Below, piece by piece: positions 1-4,970 of a stretch of 10,911 bases of DNA. The position numbers and the translations under genes are program-made. This DNA comes from SCTD01 sp038256525 (GTDB taxonomy: Bacteria; Actinomycetota; Actinomycetes; Mycobacteriales; SCTD01): NCBI GenBank assembly GCA_038256525.1, contig JBBSKF010000125.1, positions 1-10,911 of the forward strand. Reading direction: 5' to 3'. Each line of letters starts with the position of its first letter. Position 1 is the first letter of the stretch. The notes below the pieces were generated by a model. That model was not told where the DNA came from. It did no database searches and saw only the letters and a list, made by a program, of their open reading frames with translations.

Positions 1-477
1 GACCTCGGCCAGCAGGACGTCGAGCTGCTCGTCGTACCGCACGATGACGGGCCGCAGATGTGGGTGTCGAGCGGCTTCGAGGTAGCGCTCGTAGAGCGTC
101 AGTGTGCTTTGCAAGATGGCAGTTTCACCCTGTGCCGGGACGAAGGCCGCGACCCGCAACAGGGCGTCCGCCACCTGCGGGACCCCTCGTATTCGCGCCG
201 GGCAGTCGGCCACCACGAGGCGTACGCCGGCCAGCCAGCCCTCGACCAGGGCCGAGACAGCCTCGCGGACCAGGTCCTCGAGGGACGTGAAGTAGTAGGT
301 GGTGGCCGACAGCGGCAGCTTCGCCCGCCCAGCCACGGACCGGTGGCTCACCGCGGCGAAACCCGACTCCAGCACCAGCTCCGCGGCGGCGTCCAGCAGC
401 AGCTGCCGGCGGTGCTGCCCGCGCGACGATGTCTTGCGGTGTGGCCGGTCGCGGACACCGGGGTCAGTGATCGGCAC
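1..477 (-). CDS. TetR/AcrR-family transcriptional regulator, C-terminus cut by window edge
   Basis: This is a DNA-binding repressor-type protein that probably controls the adjacent SMR efflux gene. I translated it by hand because it runs off the left edge; 159 codons are visible. After a basic, disordered leader (residues 1-22) there is a TetR N-terminal domain: helix 1 around residues 23-38 (QLLLDAAAELVLESG), then a helix-turn-helix around 42-63 ending in the family hallmark LSATTYYF, followed by SLEDLVREAV. The ligand-binding domain continues to the edge. The start is taken as GTG at 477, because the next in-frame GTG lies inside helix 1 and would destroy the domain. No clear Shine-Dalgarno precedes it. 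The first 14 bases overlap the end of the SMR gene in another frame, so translation is probably coupled to SMR. Family membership is strong; the regulated ligand is unknown. Confidence 0.9.
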   Translation of the reverse strand, partial: MPITDPGVRDRPHRKTSSRGQHRRQLLLDAAAELVLESGFAAVSHRSVAGRAKLPLSATTYYFTSLEDLVREAVSALVEGWLAGVRLVVADCPARIRGVPQVADALLRVAAFVPAQGETAILQSTLTLYERYLEAARHPHLRPVIVRYDEQLDVLLAEV

Positions 478-790
478 TGCTGGCCAGCTGCAACCCGACG
501 ACGCCGGCCACCACGAGTGCGATGGAGACCAGCTTGAGCGTCTGCGTCGACTCACCGAGCACGACCATGCCGAACACCGCGGTGCCGACAGCACCGATCC
601 CGGTCCACACCGCGTAGGCCGACCCGACCGGCAACGTGCGCAGGCCAATGCTGAGCAAGGTGAAGCTGCCGGCCGCGAAGACGAGGAACAGCACAGTGGG
701 CACCAGCCGCGACAAGCCGTCGCTGGCCTTCAGCGCGACCGCGAAGCCGGTCTCGAGCACACCGGCGATGACGATGAGGACCCAGGCCAT
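464..790 (-). CDS. Small multidrug resistance (SMR) family efflux protein, SugE/Gdx-like
   Basis: This is a four-helix inner-membrane, proton-coupled exporter that works as a dimer. From ATG at 790 it is 108 residues, the normal SMR length. The essential helix-1 glutamate is E13 (VIAGVLETGF). The helix-3 signature LPVGSAYAVWTGIGAVG spans residues 53-69, and LGES follows at 78-81. S42, Y59 and W62 match positions conserved in guanidinium exporters (Gdx/SugE), but the Trp expected at position 16 is Phe, so the substrate (guanidinium or quaternary ammonium drugs) is uncertain. A GTG at 802 would add four residues. I prefer ATG 790 because GGAAG lies five bases before it and MAWVLIVIAG is the usual family start. 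The gene is first in a two-gene unit with the TetR gene and sits directly behind a palindromic operator candidate. No guanidine riboswitch can fit in the 39-base leader. Confidence 0.92.
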   Translation of the reverse strand: MAWVLIVIAGVLETGFAVALKASDGLSRLVPTVLFLVFAAGSFTLLSIGLRTLPVGSAYAVWTGIGAVGTAVFGMVVLGESTQTLKLVSIALVVAGVVGLQLASSADH

Positions 791-809
791 GGCTGCTTCC
801 ACTTCAAGA

Positions 810-829
810 GTTGGTACGACCGTGCCAAC
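810..829. promoter_or_regulatory. Palindromic operator candidate for the TetR regulator
   Basis: The 20-bp sequence GTTGGTACGACCGTGCCAAC pairs with itself at 8 of 10 positions; only the pairs 815/824 and 819/820 fail. It lies 19 bases upstream of the SMR ATG at 790 and abuts the stop codon of the macro-domain gene. Length, symmetry and position are what is expected of a TetR-family operator that autoregulates the SMR-TetR unit. The arms meet without a loop and there is no T-run, so it is unlikely to be a terminator. I could not identify a convincing -35/-10 pair around it. Confidence 0.6.
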
Positions 830-1327
830 TTAGCACTCGAGCGCCCGCTCCCAGAACCGCGCCGTCTTTTCGTCGAAGGCCACGAGCATGCAGCGCTCGA
901 CCGAGGTCGTCGCGCCGCGCAGCGCGGTCACGCTGATCTGGCAGGCATCGGACAGCGGATAGCCGTAAGCGCCCGTGGACAGCGACGGGAAGGCGACGCT
1001 TGCCGCGCCCACCTCGTCGCACCGCTGCAGGCTCGCCAGGTAGGCGCCGGACAGCAGCTCCGTTGCCGGCTCGTCGATCCCGTAGCGCGGCCCGACCGCG
1101 TGCACGACATGCCGCACGGCCGGCCCGAGTCGGAACGACGGCGTGATCACCGCCCCGCCGACCGGGCACGGCGCGAGCGGTCGGAGCGCCTGCAGCAGCT
1201 CGGGTCCGGCGGCGCGGTGCACAGCGCCGTCGACCCCGCCACCGCCGATGAGCGGCGCGTTGGCAGCTGTGACGATCACATCGACGCCCACAGTCGTGAT
1301 GTCGGCGAGAACGACCGAGATGTCCAC
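830..1327 (-). CDS. Macro-domain protein, YmdB-like O-acetyl-ADP-ribose deacetylase / ADP-ribosyl hydrolase
   Basis: This 165-residue protein is a single stand-alone macro domain and aligns along its whole length with E. coli YmdB. Visible motifs are ADIT (8-11), TAANAPLIGGGGVDGAVHRA (20-39) forming the first ADP-ribose loop, CPVGGAVIT (54-62), HAVGP (76-80) and the second loop PSLSTGAYGYP (94-104). N23 and D33 match the YmdB residues N25 and D35 that are important for catalysis, so hydrolysis of O-acetyl-ADP-ribose or removal of ADP-ribose from proteins is plausible. The usual NAAN motif reads TAAN here. The start is GTG at 1327, four bases after the membrane-protein gene, with only a weak GAAG ahead, suggesting coupled translation. 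It is the last gene of the phosphatase-membrane-macro operon. Family assignment is strong; the physiological substrate is not known. Confidence 0.9.
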   Translation of the reverse strand: MDISVVLADITTVGVDVIVTAANAPLIGGGGVDGAVHRAAGPELLQALRPLAPCPVGGAVITPSFRLGPAVRHVVHAVGPRYGIDEPATELLSGAYLASLQRCDEVGAASVAFPSLSTGAYGYPLSDACQISVTALRGATTSVERCMLVAFDEKTARFWERALEC

Positions 1328-1331
1328 CGCT

Positions 1332-1844
1332 TCAGCGCCGCGCCGGCCTCAGCTCGAAAGCGCCCCAGAACGCGAGCAACGCTGCGTACACCCAGGTCTG
1401 GCCGGTGACCGGCTCGACCTGCTGCTGCTCCAGCAGCGAGAAGGCGCCGAACAGCAGCACCGGCAGCGCGATGCTCATCGGGGTGATGACCAGGCCGCGC
1501 ACCTGTCCCAGCGCCGCAGCGAGCACCCCGCCGAGACCGAGCGCCAGCACCGTCAGCGCCAGCAGCTGGAAGCTGTCGCCGCCGCGCCCGGCGTTGAACC
1601 ACAGCGCGATGGCGAGCCCGACGGTGGTCGTGACCAGCCCCGGTCCCCACAGGGTGCCGCGGCTGCGGCTGATCGCAGCGGCGGCGAGGTAGACGAACCC
1701 GAGCAGCAGCGGGAAGGTGTAGTAGTCGAGCAGACCGCCCTCGACCAACCCGACGATGGCGGCTGCTCCGACGAGCAGGACGGCGCCACGCAGGCGTCGA
1801 GCGGTCGCGTCGTCGGCCGGCTCGACTGCCTCGCTGGTGGACAT
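1332..1844 (-). CDS. Multi-pass membrane protein of unknown function
   Basis: I do not recognise a named family. The 170-residue product has a short acidic cytoplasmic-looking leader (1-16), then about six hydrophobic segments at roughly 20-37, 44-60, 66-84, 93-113, 117-137 and 149-163, and ends with basic RPARR. There is no signal peptide, catalytic motif or cysteine. Polar residues in loops include EGGLLDYY (35-42), NAGRGGDS (84-91) and EQQQVEP (139-145). The ATG at 1844 is preceded by a good Shine-Dalgarno (GAGAGGA, four bases away), and the gene begins 14 bases after the GAF-PP2C stop. It ends four bases before the macro-domain start. This tight spacing between a phosphatase and an ADP-ribose hydrolase suggests a shared process, perhaps as membrane sensor or anchor, but that is inference from position only. 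Confidence 0.78.
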   Translation of the reverse strand: MSTSEAVEPADDATARRLRGAVLLVGAAAIVGLVEGGLLDYYTFPLLLGFVYLAAAAISRSRGTLWGPGLVTTTVGLAIALWFNAGRGGDSFQLLALTVLALGLGGVLAAALGQVRGLVITPMSIALPVLLFGAFSLLEQQQVEPVTGQTWVYAALLAFWGAFELRPARR

Positions 1845-1858
1845 CGCGTCCTCTCGGG

Positions 1859-3079
1859 TCAACGGCGGGTTGCCGCGGCGTTGTCCCACCGCAGGTAGAG
1901 CATGCTGGCATCGTCGCTCAGCCGGGTCCCGTGATAGGTGAGCACCGACCGGGCCAGTCGGCGCAGCACCTCGGCGGGTTCGCGGCCGGAGCTCGACTCC
2001 CGCTCGAGCAGGTCGCGCAGGCGCGGCTCGCCGAAGTCGACGCCGTGCGGATCGCGGGCCTCGATGACGCCGTCGGTGTAGAGCAGCACCGCGTCCCCGG
2101 GCTCGAGGTCGGTCTCGACGACCTCGGCGCCGCCGGTCCCGCCCAGCAGGGCGCGCAAGCCCAGCGGGGTGGCGGGCGCGGCCTCGACGGTCGGCAGGAC
2201 ACTGGCCCGGCGTACGTGCAGGGGCGCCGGATGTCCGGCACTGGCCCACACCAGGTGACCGGTGGTGACATCCAGTTGTGCGAAAAGACCTGTGACGAAG
2301 GAGTCCCCGCCCGCGTAGCCGGCGATCACGGTGTCCACGTCGCGGGCGAGGCTGGCGACGCCGACGCAACCGCCCTCCCGGCGCGCATTGCGGTAGGCCG
2401 ACACTGCGAGCGAGCCGAGCACAGCCGAGTTCAGGCCGTGGCCCATCGCATCGAAGACCGCGAAGTCGAGGATGTTGCCGTTCAGGCTGTAGTCGAAGCA
2501 GTCGCCGCCGACGTCGTAGGCAGGCTCCAGCAGCCCGGCCACGGTCGTGCCGTCCATCCCGAACGTCAGCGGCGGCAGGATCCCCCACTGCATCTCCGCG
2601 GCCAGCGACATGTTCTTGCCACGGCGCAGCCGCACGAGCCGGTCGGTGTAGCCGTCGGCGGTGATCACCAGATGGGCCGAGGCGATGCCGAGCTCGACGC
2701 AGAACTCCTCGATCCGCTCGTTCCAGGTCGGCAGCGTCAGGGACAGCACACCCAGCATCTGCGACCGCTCGGCCACCGGGATCCAGACGTGCCAGCCGTC
2801 CTCGCGCTGCGCGGCGAGCGTGCGCTGAGACACGAACGCGCGCCCGGCCATCGAGCCCTCGAGGCTGACCACGCCCGGCTGCTCGCCGTGCGGCAGGACA
2901 TCTGGATGGGGACGCAGCTGGGAGTGGTCATAGTCCACGAGGAACAGCACGACATCGGAGCCACCCAGCTCCGCGACGGTCATCGACAGCGTCTCGACGA
3001 CCCGCTGCGGATCGGCCGCCTGCGCGAGACGCAGGAGCCGGCCCATCGGCCGGTCCAACGGATCGGGCGGAGAACCCAT
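1859..3079 (-). CDS. GAF-domain SpoIIE/RsbU-type PP2C serine phosphatase
   Basis: This is a 406-residue soluble protein. Residues about 15-140 look like a GAF-type sensor (SDVVLFLVDY, VWIPVAERSQMLGVLSLTLP), a short linker follows, and a PP2C/SpoIIE catalytic domain fills 160-397. Metal-binding acidic residues are visible in DVGGDCFDY (D193), VFDAMGHG (D210), LLYTDGVIEARD (D336) and LSDDASMLYLRW (D389/D390); ASAGHPAPL is at 279-287. The spacing is complete, so it should be an active Mn/Mg-dependent Ser/Thr phosphatase. Relatives dephosphorylate anti-sigma-factor antagonists in partner-switching stress pathways. No such antagonist or anti-sigma gene is in this window. The ATG at 3079 has only a weak ribosome site; M12 is an alternative start. 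It heads the operon with the membrane and macro genes and is divergent from the Ser/Thr kinase. Confidence 0.9.
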   Translation of the reverse strand: MGSPPDPLDRPMGRLLRLAQAADPQRVVETLSMTVAELGGSDVVLFLVDYDHSQLRPHPDVLPHGEQPGVVSLEGSMAGRAFVSQRTLAAQREDGWHVWIPVAERSQMLGVLSLTLPTWNERIEEFCVELGIASAHLVITADGYTDRLVRLRRGKNMSLAAEMQWGILPPLTFGMDGTTVAGLLEPAYDVGGDCFDYSLNGNILDFAVFDAMGHGLNSAVLGSLAVSAYRNARREGGCVGVASLARDVDTVIAGYAGGDSFVTGLFAQLDVTTGHLVWASAGHPAPLHVRRASVLPTVEAAPATPLGLRALLGGTGGAEVVETDLEPGDAVLLYTDGVIEARDPHGVDFGEPRLRDLLERESSSGREPAEVLRRLARSVLTYHGTRLSDDASMLYLRWDNAAATRR

Positions 3080-3250
3080 GTGCGCTGCCCGCCCCGTCCC
3101 CTCGTGATCGCCCCGTGGTCCGGGTCAGCGCTCAGCCTATGTGCGGTCCCAGCGCGCAGGTGTCGAGCCTGTCCCGCTGCGACATCGGCCCCGATCGGCC
3201 CAGCGCGGGCTAGCCTGCAGACGATAGGACTGTCGGACGCGGGAGGCGCG
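3080..3250. promoter_or_regulatory. Divergent intergenic region between phosphatase operon and Ser/Thr kinase
   Basis: This 171-bp gap must carry promoters for both directions. On the minus strand TAGGCT (plus 3134-3139) resembles an actinobacterial -10 box, and TCGACA (3161-3166) resembles a -35 box, but the 21-base spacer is longer than usual, so the pairing is doubtful. On the plus strand TAGCCT (3211-3216) and TAGGAC (3225-3230) are possible -10 boxes without a clear -35. GGGAGG at 3241-3246 is the ribosome site for the kinase GTG. A small inverted repeat ATCGG-CC-CCGAT is also present near 3184-3195. No box is convincing by itself. Confidence 0.4.
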
Positions 3251-4858
3251 GTGCCGGTCACTCCGCTTCGGCCGTCGGACCCCGCGCAGGTCGGTCCGCA
3301 CCGGCTGCTCGCGCGGGTCGGACAGGGCGGCATGGGCACCGTCTACCTCGGCGTCAGCCCGGACGAGCGCGCGGTGGCCGTGAAGGTCCTGCGCGACGGG
3401 GTGGCCGACCCGGCGGCGCGCAACCGCTTCCGCCGCGAGCTCGACGCCCTGCGCCGCGTCCGCGGGGCCCACCTGGTCGAGGTTCTCGACGCTGACGTCG
3501 ATGCCGACATGCCCTATCTGGTAACCCGTTTCATTCCTGGCCAGCGCCTCGACGACGTCGTCGCGAAAGCGGGTCCGCTGCCCGGCCGCGAACTCCACCA
3601 GGTGGCCCGCGGGCTCGCCGACGCCCTCACCACGCTGCACGCCGCGGGGGTGGTGCACCGCGACCTCACCCCCGGGAACGTGCTGGTGCTGGACGGGCAG
3701 CCGCACGTCATCGACCTCGGCCTCGCCACCGCCGCCGACCTCACCGCGCTGACGCACAGCGGCCTGGTCGTCGGCACGCCCGGCTACCTCGCTCCCGAAC
3801 AGGTGAGGGGATGGTCTGTCAGCCCGGCGGTCGACATCCACGCCTGGGGTGCCACCGTCGCCTTCGCAGCGACCGGACGCCCGCCGTACGGGATGGGACG
3901 CCCCGAGGCCGTGCTCTACCGGATCGTGCATGACGTCCCGGACCTCGCCGGGCTGCAGCCACCCCTTGACCGGCTGATCGCCGCCGCGATGGACCCCGAG
4001 CCGCTCCGGCGACCGACGGCGCACGAGCTGCTGAGCGAGCTCGGCGGCGCGCGTGCGGCCGAGCCGGTGACCGTGCGCCTTCCGCACGACGTCGACCCCC
4101 GCAGCCTCGACGTCACCGCGCTGCTGACCCCCGAAGCCCCGCAGCCGGCCCGCGAGCTGGTGGCGAGCTCCTCCGGCGCCTACCGCACGCCGCCCGGCGG
4201 CTTCGCACTCCCGCCCTACGAACACGAGACCGACGTGTACGAGCCGGAGGTGCCGCCCTGGCAGGACGAGCCGGCGGCGGCACCGCGACCGCACCCCGCC
4301 CGGACACTGCAGGTGGTCGTCATGAGTGCTGCGGCTGTCGGGCTCGTCGCAGCCGGCACGCTTGTCGCACCGGTGCTCGGCGCCGCCGCAGCATTGAGCC
4401 TGCTCGTCTCGCTGCGCGCGGTGGGGCGGAGCTCTGATCGGCTGCGGGACCGCCGGGAACGGCGCGGGGGGCGGCGGCGGGACCCGATGGTGACAACGCT
4501 CGGCGCCCCGTGGCAGGTCGTCCGCGGCCTGCTCGACACGGCGCTCAGCCTGCCGCTGCTGGCGGCCGTCGCGGCCCTTCCCGCCGGCGCCGTCTGGCTG
4601 CTGGACCCGGCCGTCCGCGGGTTGGATCGGCCCGAGCTGACAGCGGCGACCGCGACGGCCGTCGGCCTGGTGACCGGGCTCAGCCGCGGGGCTCACCAGC
4701 CGTCACGGCGGATGCTGCGCGGCGCCCTCGTCCGCGCCACCCCCCACCCGCGTAGCGCGCTGGCCGTGCTGGTGCCGGTGGTGGCGCTGGCCGGACTGCT
4801 GCTCGCGACCGCCGAGGGCGCCGCCCCGACGTACTGGCCCTTCGACCAGGTCCGCTGA
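3251..4858 (+). CDS. Hanks-type Ser/Thr protein kinase with multi-span membrane tail
   Basis: This 535-residue protein has a cytosolic kinase domain at about 17-265. Visible elements are the glycine loop VGQGGMGTVYLG (23-34), K45 in VAVKVL, helix-C E63, catalytic HRDLTPGN (136-143, D138 and N143), metal-binding DLG (155-157), APE (181-183), D195 and R254. All catalytic residues are present, although HRDLKPxN is HRDLTPGN and DFG is DLG. A Pro/Glu-rich linker (270-350) leads to four hydrophobic segments at about 353-390, 424-451, 462-480 and 502-520, with a basic loop RDRRERRGGRRR (399-410). PknB-type PASTA repeats are absent. The open frame extends much further upstream, but GTG at 3251 is chosen because GGGAGG lies just before it and the kinase domain begins 16 residues later; the earlier part runs antisense through the phosphatase gene. 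Likely acts opposite the local phosphatases, which is inference. Confidence 0.9.
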   Translation: MPVTPLRPSDPAQVGPHRLLARVGQGGMGTVYLGVSPDERAVAVKVLRDGVADPAARNRFRRELDALRRVRGAHLVEVLDADVDADMPYLVTRFIPGQRLDDVVAKAGPLPGRELHQVARGLADALTTLHAAGVVHRDLTPGNVLVLDGQPHVIDLGLATAADLTALTHSGLVVGTPGYLAPEQVRGWSVSPAVDIHAWGATVAFAATGRPPYGMGRPEAVLYRIVHDVPDLAGLQPPLDRLIAAAMDPEPLRRPTAHELLSELGGARAAEPVTVRLPHDVDPRSLDVTALLTPEAPQPARELVASSSGAYRTPPGGFALPPYEHETDVYEPEVPPWQDEPAAAPRPHPARTLQVVVMSAAAVGLVAAGTLVAPVLGAAAALSLLVSLRAVGRSSDRLRDRRERRGGRRRDPMVTTLGAPWQVVRGLLDTALSLPLLAAVAALPAGAVWLLDPAVRGLDRPELTAATATAVGLVTGLSRGAHQPSRRMLRGALVRATPHPRSALAVLVPVVALAGLLLATAEGAAPTYWPFDQVR

Positions 4859-4875
4859 CGGGCTCAGCCCCCTAT

Positions 4876-4940
4876 CCCACTTCCCCTGCGTTACGGCACT
4901 CTCACGGGGCTCTGACGTGTCATGTCGCAGGGGAAGTGGG
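4876..4940. terminator. Long inverted repeat between convergent genes, probable bidirectional terminator
   Basis: CCCACTTCCCCTGCG at 4876-4890 is perfectly complementary to CGCAGGGGAAGTGGG at 4926-4940, leaving a 35-base loop. It lies 17 bases after the kinase stop and 30 bases after the opposing phosphatase gene's stop, exactly where transcription from both sides should end. There is no T-run on either side, which is common for actinobacterial terminators. The loop is longer than for a classic intrinsic terminator, so a different role for the repeat remains possible. Confidence 0.6.
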
Positions 4941-4962
4941 GGGGCGGTGGTGGTGGTGGCGG
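4930..4962 (+). repeat. G-rich tract with (GGT)4 repeat
   Basis: The plus strand has GGGG, then a run of seven G at 4938-4944, then four GGT units at 4946-4957 followed by GG-C-GG. It overlaps the right arm of the inverted repeat and would be in the 3' end of the kinase transcript. Two-layer G-quadruplex folding is possible. It could also be a simple slippage-prone tract with no function. Confidence 0.5.
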
Positions 4963-4970
4963 CCGTACGG

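Noticed and set aside
810..829. Palindrome considered as a terminator for the macro gene
   Set aside because: The arms meet with no loop, and no U-rich tail follows; position and symmetry fit an operator better.
299..1408. 369-codon plus-strand open frame across the TetR, SMR and macro genes
   Set aside because: It crosses three recognised minus-strand genes and their boundaries, with no recognisable domain.
1845..2588. Minus-strand extension upstream of the membrane-protein ATG (frame open to 2588)
   Set aside because: It overlaps the phosphatase gene in another frame; the ATG at 1844 has a clear ribosome site and begins a normal membrane protein.
1931..3250. Long upstream extension of the plus-strand kinase frame, about 440 codons
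   Set aside because: It runs antisense through the well-supported GAF-PP2C gene, has no domain, and is explained by high G+C third positions. The kinase starts at GTG 3251 with a ribosome site.
3137..4696. 519-codon minus-strand open frame opposite the kinase
   Set aside because: Low-complexity Arg/Gly/His-rich translation with no family resemblance; a shadow of the Ser/Thr kinase gene.
4860..4870. Small GGGCT/AGCCC inverted repeat after the kinase stop
   Set aside because: A one-base loop cannot form a stable hairpin; likely chance in GC-rich DNA.
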